Below, one piece after another: positions 52,683 to 62,194 of a stretch of 64,000 bases of DNA. The stretch covers positions 992,001 through 1,056,000 of the forward strand of contig NZ_CTEJ01000001.1 of assembly GCF_001282625.1 (NCBI RefSeq), in the 5' to 3' direction. Source of the stretch: Lascolabacillus massiliensis. GTDB lineage: Bacteria; Bacteroidota; Bacteroidia; Bacteroidales; Dysgonomonadaceae. Position 1 is the stretch's first letter. Every line of letters begins with the position of its first letter. The position numbers and the translations under genes were made by a program. The notes under the pieces were generated by a model. It was not told the origin of the DNA. It ran no database searches and saw only the letters and a list, made by a program, of their open reading frames with translations.

Positions 52683-53954
52683 ATGCTTACACTTAAAGTA
52701 ATAAACGAAAATCCCGGGGAGGTTATAAGTCGTCTTAAGAAAAAAAACTTCGACGCTAAAGAGATTGTTGAGAAGATTATTGAGCTTGATGCTATTAGAA
52801 GGAACAGTCAAACTTCACTTGATGGAGTTTTATCGGAAATAAACTCGATATCAAAATCTATTGGATCGCTTATTAAAGAGGGCAAGAAAGATGAAGCTAC
52901 TTCGGCCAGAGAGAAAGTAGCCACTCTTAAAGAATCTTCTAAAGAGCTTGAAGCAACCTTGAAAGATGCACAGGATAAGATAGAAGAGCTACTAGTTACA
53001 ATTCCTAACCTGCCGCATGAATCAGTTCCGGAGGGTAAAAGTGCTGAAGATAATCTGATTGAACGTAATGGTGGTGTAATGCCATCATTAGAGAAAGATG
53101 CCTTACCTCACTGGGATCTGGCCAAGAAATATGATCTGATTGATTTTGAGCTTGGCGTAAAGATTACTGGTGCAGGATTTCCTGTTTATAAAGGAAAGGG
53201 TGCAAGACTACAGAGGGCTTTAATCAATTTCTTCCTGGATAATGCACGTGATGCAGGGTTTATGGAGGTTCAACCACCCTATGTTGTAAATAGTGATTCA
53301 GGATTCGGTACAGGTCAGCTACCTGATAAAGAGGGGCAAATGTATCATGTTGGACTTGATGACCTCTACTTAATTCCTACAGCTGAAGTCCCTGTTACAA
53401 ACATTTACAGAGATGTAATCCTTGAAGACAAGGATCTGCCAGTAAAAAACACTGCATATTCAGCATGCTTCAGAAGAGAAGCCGGTTCTTATGGTAAAGA
53501 TGTACGTGGACTTAACCGTCTGCATCAGTTTGATAAGGTTGAAATTGTTTGTATTGATAAACCTGAAAACTCATATGCGCGACTGGACGAAATGGTTTCT
53601 TATGTGCAGACACTGGTTGAAAAACTTGAACTGCCATGGCGTATACTTCGTTTATGCGGTGGTGATATGAGTTTTACTTCAGCACTTACATTCGACTTCG
53701 AGGTATATTCAGCAGCTCAGGAACGCTGGCTTGAAGTAAGTTCTGTTTCAAACTTCGAAAGCTATCAGGCAAACCGACTGAAATGTCGTTATCGTGATGA
53801 AAACCGCAAAACACAACTTTGTCACACACTAAATGGAAGCGCACTGGCACTGCCACGTATATTAGCGGCATTGCTGGAAAATAATCAAACGTCTGAAGGT
53901 ATTAGAATTCCTAAAGTACTGGTACCATATTGCGGATTTGATATTATAGACTAA
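52683..53954 (+). CDS. serS: serine--tRNA ligase
   Basis: A 423-residue class II synthetase. The N-terminal antiparallel coiled coil (about 25-105) contacts the long arm of tRNA-Ser. The core shows FMEVQPPYVVNSDSGFGTGQ, DLYLIPTAEVPVTNIYRD, AYSACFRREAGSYGKDVRGL (motif 2), VSSVSNFESYQANRLKCRYR and LNGSALALPRILAALLENNQ (motif 3). A TACCTTTG element lies at 52611-52618. Confidence 0.97.
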   Translation: MLTLKVINENPGEVISRLKKKNFDAKEIVEKIIELDAIRRNSQTSLDGVLSEINSISKSIGSLIKEGKKDEATSAREKVATLKESSKELEATLKDAQDKIEELLVTIPNLPHESVPEGKSAEDNLIERNGGVMPSLEKDALPHWDLAKKYDLIDFELGVKITGAGFPVYKGKGARLQRALINFFLDNARDAGFMEVQPPYVVNSDSGFGTGQLPDKEGQMYHVGLDDLYLIPTAEVPVTNIYRDVILEDKDLPVKNTAYSACFRREAGSYGKDVRGLNRLHQFDKVEIVCIDKPENSYARLDEMVSYVQTLVEKLELPWRILRLCGGDMSFTSALTFDFEVYSAAQERWLEVSSVSNFESYQANRLKCRYRDENRKTQLCHTLNGSALALPRILAALLENNQTSEGIRIPKVLVPYCGFDIID

Positions 53955-53985
53955 ATAGATTTATAAATAAACTACTTGTGATGCT

Positions 53986-55214
53986 CTAGCTTTTCAACAT
54001 TTGCAGAAGCTGGAGCATTGCTGTATTTGCTGTTCTTTCGACGTTTTCTCTGCGACTGCGACCCACATTGTACTTATTAGAAATGATCTTATCATTGTAT
54101 TGTGTTGCAATCCAAACTGTGCCAACGGGATTTTCTTTTGTACCACCATCAGGCCCCATAATACCGGACACAGCTATACTGCAGTCGGTATGAAGTTTTT
54201 TAGCCACTGTACGAGCCATCTGTTCAACAACTTCGCCACTTACAACACCATAAGTTTCTATCAAATCCCTGTCTACATCAAGCAATTCTTCTTTTATGAG
54301 ACTGTCATATGAAATAATACTACCCTCAAAATATTGCGATGAACCGGGAACGGTTGTAATTTTATGTGAGATGAATCCACCTGTGCAACTTTCTGCAGTG
54401 GATAGGGTAAGATTTTTTTTTCTTAGTTTACCTCCAAGTATTTCTTCAGGCATTTTAGCTCCTTTTGACACAATATTTAAACCCAGTAATTTCTTTAATT
54501 TTCGTGCCTGCAGCTTTAACTCCACTTTATGTTCTTCTCCCCATACAGATAATCGCAGCCTTATATAACCAAGTGAGGGCAGATAGGCTAGGGAAAAACC
54601 TTTAGGCAGCTCTAGTTCATATTCTGCAAGTTGAGTTGCCAGAGCGGACTCACTTATACCGGTTACTATGCAAGAACGGCTAAGATATTCTGTGATCTGA
54701 AATCTTTCCTGAAGTCGCGGTATTATCTCATCACACATTGCATTTTCCATTTCAAAAGGAACACCCGGCATGGATATCAAAACTTTTCCATCTTTTTCAA
54801 ACCATAATATAGGAGCTGTACCTAACTTATTCTGTATAACAGTGCAATTTGCAGGAACATAGGCCTGTTTTCTGGTAAGCTGATTCAGAGGAATATTTTT
54901 CCTAAAAAAATAGTTTCAATATTCTGCAAGACTTCATCGTTGAATTCTAATGCAGTATGAAAATATTGACACAGAGTATGTTTGGTTATATCGTCGTTTG
55001 TTGGTCCTACGCCCCCGGTAAGTAGAAGGATTTCAGCTCTTTCAAATGCATTGTCAATTGCTTTAACAATACTGTCTGATTGATCACCAACAGAAGTTAT
55101 TGCTGCTATATCGAATCCGCTTTGAGTTAACTCTCTTGCCATCCAAGCAGCATTTGTATCCACAATCTGACCTATAAGAAGCTCATCTCCAATAGTAATA
55201 ATTTCACTCTTCAT
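53986..55214 (-). pseudogene. cinA: cinA family nicotinamide-nucleotide amidase, split by a one-base frameshift
   Basis: The gene reads in two frames. From 55214 the molybdopterin-binding-like N-terminal domain is intact (EIITIGDELLIGQIVDTNAA, LLLTGGVGPTNDDIT) until NIETIFLGKIFL and a stop at 54885. In the next frame it continues without gap as RKNIPLNQLTRKQAYVPANC, then VGTAPILW-like sequence, LISMPGVPFEMENAM and the amidase domain (LSTAESCTGGFISHKITTVP, SIAVSGIMGPDGGT) to 53986. The break is at a run of seven T on the coding strand (54907-54913); eight would restore the frame. It may be a real mutation or a sequencing error. Both catalytic domains are otherwise well kept. Confidence 0.85.
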
Positions 55215-55357
55215 ATGAATTTATCTATCATAATGAACGCAAAATAAGTTATTATATTTCAGAAAAAGAAAAAAGGAGTCTGTTTATTTTTTTTATAAAA
55301 CAGTTTATTGTATCTTTGCCATCCGAAAATTGCCAATCATAAAAACAGAAGGTAAAA

Positions 55358-55615
55358 ATGAAAAAAGAGATTCATCCCGATAATTATCGTCCCGTAGTTT
55401 TTAAAGATATGTCGAATGAAGAGATTTTTATTTCTCGCTCAACAGTTAATGCAAAAGAAACTATAGAAATTGACGGAGTTACATATCCACTAGTAAAACT
55501 TGAGATCACAAGTTCTTCTCACCCTTTCTACACAGGAAAACAAAAATTGGTGGATACAGCCGGACGTGTTGATAAATTTATGAGTCGTTACGGTAATCGT
55601 AATAAGAATAAATAA
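55358..55615 (+). CDS. rpmE2: 50S ribosomal protein L31, type B
   Basis: An 85-residue ribosomal protein beginning [20 protein letters not shown], with [20 protein letters not shown] and a C-terminal FMSRYGNR. It has no cysteine, so it is the zinc-free (type B) form. A TATCTTTG element at 55311-55318 precedes it, and a terminator follows. In other bacteria the zinc-free form is induced when zinc is short, but here it could be the only L31. Confidence 0.96.
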   Translation: MKKEIHPDNYRPVVFKDMSNEEIFISRSTVNAKETIEIDGVTYPLVKLEITSSSHPFYTGKQKLVDTAGRVDKFMSRYGNRNKNK

Positions 55616-55640
55616 AACCGGTCACAATTTTACGAAACTG

Positions 55641-55681
55641 AATAGCGGTGGTCTAAAAAGGCCACCGCTATTTGTTTTTTG
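55641..55681 (+). terminator. rho-independent terminator after rpmE2
   Basis: The arms at 55641-55654 and 55659-55672 (core AGCGGTGG/CCACCGCT) pair around an AAAA loop and are followed by a T-rich tract. Confidence 0.85.
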
Positions 55682-55786
55682 TATTTATGTGTGATTTAAA
55701 GCAAATTTATCTATTTTTGTCATCTGCACTGGTTTTGCCATAGATATGTGGATAAATCAATGTATAATGGATAATAGATCTGCACA

Positions 55787-57046
55787 ATGAAAAAAATAAA
55801 CTTCACTATAATGCTTTTGATTACACTTTTTTTTATCAGTAATCAGGCAAAATCACAAATTACACTTCATGAAGATGCAGAAGTAAGTCTTCTGACTGCC
55901 TCTCCATGGAATGGAGCAGTTTATGCTCTTTTTGGTCACACTGCAATTTACATACATGACGATTCAACCGGAGTTGATGCAGTCTTTAACTATGGCTACT
56001 TTGATCCTACTCAGCCCAACTTCATATATAATTTTATAAGGGGTAAAACAGATTATATATTGGGAGTTGATTTTTATGATCAATTTATTGCTGAATACTC
56101 ATATAAAGGCCAAAAAGTAACAAAGCAAATTTTGAATCTCTCAGCAGCTGAAAAACAGCAACTTTACAACGCTTTATACATTAATTCTTTACCTGAAAAC
56201 AGGGGTTATAGATACAATTATTTTTATGATAATTGTGCTACACGACCAAGGGATATGATTGAAAAATACTCAAAATCACAAATTATTTATCCAGAAACAA
56301 GCAAAGAGCAAACATATCGCGACCTGGTTCATGAGTGTCTTATAGATTATCCATGGTTTGAATTTGGTATAGATTTGCTGATTGGCAGTGATGCAGATAG
56401 AATAATTAATGTTAGAGAAAAGATGTTTATCCCTTCATACCTGATGGATTCATTTGAAGGTGCACTATTTCAGAGCAATGATTCTGCAAGCAATAATCTT
56501 GTAGGCAATACTGAAATTTTATTGGAACATAATGCAGAACGTAATAATCCGGGCAAAAAAACATTCTTTACACCTTTAGTTGCAGCTTTATTTTTGCTCT
56601 TGCTTACAATCTTTGTGAGTATAAACCAAATATACAAATTAAACAAGACCAGAATACCGCGAATATTTGATACCATACTTTTTGGAATTGCAGGAGCAGC
56701 GGGTACTATTATATTTGTTCTGATGTATTTTTCAGAACATCCTGCAACCAATCCCAACTGGAATTTTGCATGGTTAAATATATTTGCCCTTTTTGCTGCT
56801 ATTTTATTTTGGGTTAAACCGGCAAAGAACATCGTTTATTTCTATCATTTCATTAACTTTGTAGTCTTAACTCTTTTTCTTTTATCCTGGTGGTTTTTAC
56901 CACAACATCTACCTTATGAAACAATACTATTTTCATTGTGTTTATGGGGAAGATCAGGAGTAAATGCACTGCTGTTAAATAAAAAGAGACGAGTAAACAG
57001 TCGCTTTACCTCCAGCAGATATATGAAGGCGGGTTGGGGACAATAA
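55787..57046 (+). CDS. DUF4105 (Lnb N-terminal-like) protein with C-terminal membrane helices
   Basis: A 419-residue protein with a signal peptide (about 1-23). The DUF4105 domain spans about 30-220: LTASPWNGAVYALFGHTAIY supplies a conserved His, and YFYDNCATRPRDMIEKYS a conserved Cys, fitting a papain/NlpC-like fold. Four or five membrane helices follow (about 255-395). In related proteins the domain processes lipoproteins or lipids at the membrane, but the substrate here is unknown. It is 29 bases before the phosphatase-like gene and probably in one operon with it. Confidence 0.82.
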   Translation: MKKINFTIMLLITLFFISNQAKSQITLHEDAEVSLLTASPWNGAVYALFGHTAIYIHDDSTGVDAVFNYGYFDPTQPNFIYNFIRGKTDYILGVDFYDQFIAEYSYKGQKVTKQILNLSAAEKQQLYNALYINSLPENRGYRYNYFYDNCATRPRDMIEKYSKSQIIYPETSKEQTYRDLVHECLIDYPWFEFGIDLLIGSDADRIINVREKMFIPSYLMDSFEGALFQSNDSASNNLVGNTEILLEHNAERNNPGKKTFFTPLVAALFLLLLTIFVSINQIYKLNKTRIPRIFDTILFGIAGAAGTIIFVLMYFSEHPATNPNWNFAWLNIFALFAAILFWVKPAKNIVYFYHFINFVVLTLFLLSWWFLPQHLPYETILFSLCLWGRSGVNALLLNKKRRVNSRFTSSRYMKAGWGQ

Positions 57047-57075
57047 TTAATTCAGATTAGGTCAATAATTGCTAA

Positions 57076-58659
57076 ATGTTTAGAATAATAACTTCAATTG
57101 TCGCTTTTTTCTCTATTACAGCGATATTTGCACAAAATCCCACAGGTGAGGTACCAAAATTAGTAGTCGGTATTACTATTGATCAGCTTAGGGGAGATTA
57201 CCTTGAGATGTTCAAGAGCACTTTTGGCAACAAAGGTTTTAACAGGCTACTAAACAACGGGTTAGTATATAAGAATGTGAATTATGACTTCCCGTATCTG
57301 GATAAGGCTTCAACAATAACATCGATTTTCACGGGAGCAAATCCATCTTATCATGGTATTACTGCAGAAAAAAAATTTTTACTTGCCAATAATATTGAAA
57401 TTTCCAGTTTTCATGATGATAACTACCTGGGAAATTTCACGACCGAAAAATTATCACCATTATCAATAAAAGTTTCAACAATTGCAGATGAACTTAAGAT
57501 AGCTTCGGGTGGACAATCTGATATTTTTGCTTTTGCTCCAGATGCATCTCAGGCTATGGCTGCAGGAGGACATGCAGCAAGTGGTGCCTACTGGATTGAG
57601 AATGAAGATGCCAAATGGGCAACAACTACATTTTATAAAACAAGACAGCCGGTCGTAGAGCAATTTAACCGCAGTCAGCAATCACTTACTTATACAATAA
57701 ATAGTATTTCCTGGAAGCCTGCACTTCCAATTGAAAATTATAAAGCATTCCCATATACTAAAAACAGGTATAATTTTCAGCATTTCTTTGCAAACAATAT
57801 CAAAGACAATGTAAAGAAGTTTAAGGAATCGCCCTACGTTAACAAAGAGGTTAATGATATGGCTATTAGAGTATTGGAGTCAAGTTCTTTAGGAACAAGA
57901 ATGAATCCTGATTACCTGGCTGTTACATTTTATGCAGGAAACTTCTCCGGGGCTCTTGATAAAAACTACTCTATTGAGATTCAGGATACTTATTATAGAT
58001 TGGACCAGGAGTTAGCAAGATTACTGGATAAAATTGATGAATTAGTAGGACTAAATAACACTCTTATATTTGTTGTATCTACAGGCTATTTTGATGAAAA
58101 TGAGATTATCCCTGAGGGAATGGTTACTTCAGGTGGAACTTTCTATCCGGACAGGAGTCAGGCATTATTAAATATGTATCTGATGGCTCTGTATGGCAGA
58201 GAGCAATGGATTAAGAAATACTATAATAAACAGTTCTTTTTTGATAGAAAGCTTATTGAGGATAAGAAAATCGACCTGATAGAACTTCAGCAGAAAGCTG
58301 CAGAGTTCCTTGTACAGTCGGCAGGTGTTCAGGATGTTATCACTTCTTACCAAATGCTGCATGGTGCGTATAACCAAAATGTTCAATATTATAGAAACAG
58401 TTATTATAAGGGAATCTCAGGTGATCTTTTCCTGGAGCTCCAACCTGGATGGCAGGTTGTAGAACAAGGTTCTGATGATCATGAAAGAGTAAGAAATAAT
58501 GCAATTAATGCACCGGCTATATTTTTTGGTAAGGATATAAAACCCCAGAAAATAAACCGTACAATTGAGGTAACAGATATAGCGCCAAGCGTTGCATACA
58601 GATTGCGTATACGTTCGCCAAATGCATCTGTGGGTGAAATACTGGAAGAACTTTTTTAA
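57076..58659 (+). CDS. alkaline phosphatase-superfamily protein lacking most catalytic residues
   Basis: A 527-residue protein with a signal peptide ending IFAQ. The fold matches PafA-type phosphatases: LVVGITIDQLRGDYLEMF (with D36), ITSIFTGANPSYHGI, SIEIQDTYYRLDQELARLLD and the late GSDDHERVRNN. At the places where PafA has its nucleophile Thr and metal ligands, I read K77, N289, A293, T336 and G337 instead. Only the first Asp and the last His seem kept. It is therefore likely a pseudoenzyme with a binding or structural role in the envelope. It stands between DUF4105 and secA on one strand. Confidence 0.8.
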   Translation: MFRIITSIVAFFSITAIFAQNPTGEVPKLVVGITIDQLRGDYLEMFKSTFGNKGFNRLLNNGLVYKNVNYDFPYLDKASTITSIFTGANPSYHGITAEKKFLLANNIEISSFHDDNYLGNFTTEKLSPLSIKVSTIADELKIASGGQSDIFAFAPDASQAMAAGGHAASGAYWIENEDAKWATTTFYKTRQPVVEQFNRSQQSLTYTINSISWKPALPIENYKAFPYTKNRYNFQHFFANNIKDNVKKFKESPYVNKEVNDMAIRVLESSSLGTRMNPDYLAVTFYAGNFSGALDKNYSIEIQDTYYRLDQELARLLDKIDELVGLNNTLIFVVSTGYFDENEIIPEGMVTSGGTFYPDRSQALLNMYLMALYGREQWIKKYYNKQFFFDRKLIEDKKIDLIELQQKAAEFLVQSAGVQDVITSYQMLHGAYNQNVQYYRNSYYKGISGDLFLELQPGWQVVEQGSDDHERVRNNAINAPAIFFGKDIKPQKINRTIEVTDIAPSVAYRLRIRSPNASVGEILEELF

Positions 58660-58710
58660 GGTTATTATTTTAACCTACAGGTAATAAAAAATAAAAATCA
58701 ATATACTACT

Positions 58711-61700
58711 ATGGGATTTAACAAAATAATATCAAAAATTTTTGGTAATAAAGCACAACGAGATTTGAATGAAATCAATCCTGTTGTGAAAAGAATAAAA
58801 GAGGTATACCCTGAGATTGAGAAGCTTTCTAATGATGAACTTAGAAACAGAACGAAAGATCTGGAAAAACAGATACGTGATTATGTTGCTGAAGAGAAAC
58901 AGCAGATTGAACAGCTTAAAGCAGGTTTAGAGGAAGTTGAACTTGACAAGCGTGAACCAATCTGGAATCAAATAGATAAGATAGAAAAAGAGATTAATGA
59001 GAAATATGAGAAAGTGCTGGATGAAATACTTCCTATAGCATTTTCAATAATGAAAGATACAGCAAGAAGGTTTACACAAAATAATGAAATTGTTGTTACT
59101 GCTACTGAATTTGACAGAAATCTGGCTGCCAGTCACGATTTTGTGAGAATTGAGGGTGATAAGGCAATTTATCAGAACAGATGGATAGCCGGTGGTAATG
59201 AAATTACCTGGGAAATGATCCATTATGATGTACAGCTTTTCGGTGGAGTTGTTTTACATAGAGGTAAAATTGCTGAGATGGCAACAGGTGAGGGTAAAAC
59301 ATTAGTTGCCACACTTCCTGTCTTCCTGAATGCACTTACTCATGAGGGTGTACATGTTGTAACTGTGAATGATTATTTGGCCAAACGTGACTCTGAGTGG
59401 ATGGGACCAATGTATATGTTCCATGGGCTGTCGGTTGACTGTATAGATAAACATGAGCCAAACTCCGATGCACGCCGTAAAGCATACGAAGCAGATATTA
59501 CTTTCGGTACAAATAATGAGTTTGGCTTTGACTACCTGAGAGATAATATGGCTGTTTCTCCGAAAGATCTTGTACAGAGAAAGCATAATTACGCAATTGT
59601 TGACGAGGTTGACTCAGTTTTAATTGATGACGCCCGTACTCCATTAATTATATCTGGCCCGGTACCAAAAGGTGATGATCAGCTTTTTGATGAGTTTCGA
59701 CCACGTGTTGAGATGATTGTAAAGGCACAAAGAGAACTGACTACTCAATTACTTGCTGAAGCAAAGTCAAAAATGGCTTCAAGTGATCCTAAAGAGCAGG
59801 AAGAGGGAGCACTACTTTTGTATAGATCATATAAAGGTATGCCAAAATATAAACCTCTAATTAAATATCTTAGTGAGCAGGGTGTTAAAGCGGCCATGCT
59901 AAAAACAGAAGCTTATTATATGCAGGAGCAGAATCGCAATATGCATATTGTAACTGACCCACTTTACTTTATAATTGATGAAAAGCTTCATAGTATCGAA
60001 TTAACCGATAAGGGAATTGATTTGCTGACAGGTAAATCTGATGACCCACAGTTTTTTATACTTCCGGATATTGCATCTCAGCTTTCTGAACTGGAGAATG
60101 CAAATATGTCTGATGATGATAAAGCTGCGAAAAAAGATGAGTTATTACAGAACTATGCAATCAAATCAGAACGTGTTCACACCATCAATCAGTTATTGAA
60201 GGCTTATACACTTTTTGAAAAGGATGATGAGTACGTGGTAATAGATAATAAGGTTAAGATTGTAGATGAGCAAACTGGTCGTGTTATGGAAGGCCGTCGA
60301 TATTCAGATGGACTCCATCAGGCAATTGAAGCCAAAGAGCGTGTAAAGGTGGAAGCTGCTACTCAAACATTTGCAACAATCACTTTACAGAACTTCTTCA
60401 GGATGTACAGCAAACTGGCAGGTATGACTGGTACAGCTGAGACAGAAGCAGGGGAATTTTGGGATATTTATAAACTGGATGTGGTAGTAATCCCAACAAA
60501 TAAACCGATTATTAGGGATGACCAGAACGACAGGATTTATAAAACTAAAAGAGAGAAATATAATGCTGTTATAGAAGAAATTGAAAAGCTGATCAATAAT
60601 GGTCGCCCCGTACTTGTGGGTACAACCTCAGTTGAGATTTCTGAGCTGTTAAGTCGTATGCTTACTCTTCGTAAGATTAAACATAACGTACTTAATGCAA
60701 AACTACATCAGCGTGAAGCAGAAATTGTGGCAAATGCAGGTCAAAGAGGCGTTGTAACTATTGCAACCAATATGGCTGGTCGTGGTACTGACATTAAGCT
60801 GACTCCTGAAGTGAAAGAAGCGGGAGGTCTTGCTATTATTGGTACTGAGCGACATGAATCTCGACGAGTTGACAGACAGTTAAGAGGTCGTGCCGGACGT
60901 CAGGGAGACCCTGGATCTTCTGTATTTTTTGTATCACTTGAAGATGATCTTATGCGCCTGTTTGCAACAGAAAAAATTGCAGGCCTAATGGATAGAATGG
61001 GTTTTGAGGAAGGTGATGTTCTGGAACACAGCATGTTGAGCAGGTCGGTAGAGCGTGCACAAAAAAAGGTTGAAGAGAATAACTTCGGAATTCGTAAACG
61101 TCTTCTTGAATATGATGACGTGATGAACTCACAACGTGAAGTAGTTTACAAACGTAGAAGACATGCTTTGATGGGTGAAAGAATCGATAATGATGTTGCT
61201 AACATGATTTCTGATACATCGAAGAATATAGTTGAAATGTATGAAGATGACTACGAAAACATGAAGCTGGAACTTCTTCGTGTAATGGCTCTCGATATTC
61301 CTTTTAAAGAGGAGGATATGAAAAAAATGCGCACTGCTGAAATGGTGGAAGCTGTTAAAGAGAGAGCATTTGAAACATTTAAACGTAAGACAGAGCGACT
61401 TGCCGAGATTGCACAACCGGTTATTAAACAGGTGTATGAAAATCAAGGTGCAATGTATGAAAATATACTTATTCCAATTACTGACGGAAAGAAGGTATAT
61501 AACATTGCATGTAATCTGAAAGAAGCATATGAAACTGGCTCAAAGGCTCTGGTGAGAGCATTTGAGAAATCGATATTGCTGCATACAATTGATGAAAACT
61601 GGAAAGAGCATCTTAGAGAAATGGATGAATTGCGTCACTCAGTTCAAACAGCTAGCTATGAGCAGAAAGATCCTCTTTTGATTTATAAGCTTGAATCATT

Positions 61701-62016
61701 CAACCTATTTGGAACAATGATTAACAATATAAACTCAAAATCGGTATCCGTATTGATGCGTGGACAAATTCCTGTACAAGATCCGGGTAGTGTAAGAAAA
61801 GCAGCACCGGAAACAAAAACTGATTACAGTAAATATCGTACTCAAAAAGATGAAATGGAAGCTATAACCAGCTCTAGCAACCAGAATAGTGGAGAGGATG
61901 ATCCTCAACGTCAAAAGCAAAAACTTGAACCAGTAAGGGTTGAGAAAAAGGTTGGAAGAAATGAGTTATGTCCATGTGGTAGTGGAAAGAAATATAAAAA
62001 TTGCCACGGTAAATAA
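58711..62016 (+). CDS. secA: preprotein translocase ATPase SecA
   Basis: A 1101-residue motor that drives unfolded proteins through SecYEG. The Walker A ATGEGKT is at 191-197, [19 protein letters not shown] lies in the DEAD region, [10 protein letters not shown] and [15 protein letters not shown] follow in the second ATPase domain. The C terminus holds the zinc-binding SEC-C motif [12 protein letters not shown]. It is longer than E. coli SecA (901) because of inserts usual for Bacteroidetes, including an acidic segment near 340-480. It starts 51 bases after the phosphatase-like gene. Confidence 0.97.
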   Translation: MGFNKIISKIFGNKAQRDLNEINPVVKRIKEVYPEIEKLSNDELRNRTKDLEKQIRDYVAEEKQQIEQLKAGLEEVELDKREPIWNQIDKIEKEINEKYEKVLDEILPIAFSIMKDTARRFTQNNEIVVTATEFDRNLAASHDFVRIEGDKAIYQNRWIAGGNEITWEMIHYDVQLFGGVVLHRGKIAEMATGEGKTLVATLPVFLNALTHEGVHVVTVNDYLAKRDSEWMGPMYMFHGLSVDCIDKHEPNSDARRKAYEADITFGTNNEFGFDYLRDNMAVSPKDLVQRKHNYAIVDEVDSVLIDDARTPLIISGPVPKGDDQLFDEFRPRVEMIVKAQRELTTQLLAEAKSKMASSDPKEQEEGALLLYRSYKGMPKYKPLIKYLSEQGVKAAMLKTEAYYMQEQNRNMHIVTDPLYFIIDEKLHSIELTDKGIDLLTGKSDDPQFFILPDIASQLSELENANMSDDDKAAKKDELLQNYAIKSERVHTINQLLKAYTLFEKDDEYVVIDNKVKIVDEQTGRVMEGRRYSDGLHQAIEAKERVKVEAATQTFATITLQNFFRMYSKLAGMTGTAETEAGEFWDIYKLDVVVIPTNKPIIRDDQNDRIYKTKREKYNAVIEEIEKLINNGRPVLVGTTSVEISELLSRMLTLRKIKHNVLNAKLHQREAEIVANAGQRGVVTIATNMAGRGTDIKLTPEVKEAGGLAIIGTERHESRRVDRQLRGRAGRQGDPGSSVFFVSLEDDLMRLFATEKIAGLMDRMGFEEGDVLEHSMLSRSVERAQKKVEENNFGIRKRLLEYDDVMNSQREVVYKRRRHALMGERIDNDVANMISDTSKNIVEMYEDDYENMKLELLRVMALDIPFKEEDMKKMRTAEMVEAVKERAFETFKRKTERLAEIAQPVIKQVYENQGAMYENILIPITDGKKVYNIACNLKEAYETGSKALVRAFEKSILLHTIDENWKEHLREMDELRHSVQTASYEQKDPLLIYKLESFNLFGTMINNINSKSVSVLMRGQIPVQDPGSVRKAAPETKTDYSKYRTQKDEMEAITSSSNQNSGEDDPQRQKQKLEPVRVEKKVGRNELCPCGSGKKYKNCHGK

Positions 62017-62044
62017 GTTATCTGTAAAGTACTAAAATAGCGTG

Positions 62045-62075
62045 ACAGGGGTTAAAATAACCCCTGTTTTTTTTG
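62045..62075 (+). terminator. rho-independent terminator after secA
   Basis: A perfect 10-bp stem (ACAGGGGTTA 62045-62054 with TAACCCCTGT 62058-62067) and a 3-base loop are followed by eight or more T residues. Confidence 0.92.
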
Positions 62076-62194
62076 TTAAAATCAAAGAAAAGTAGTACTT
62101 TAGTCTGGTTAAAAAAAAGGTATCTGAAATTAGTTATTCAGATGAAATATAACTACATAAAGTTTTTTTCTAGAACGAAAAATCACATTCAAAT

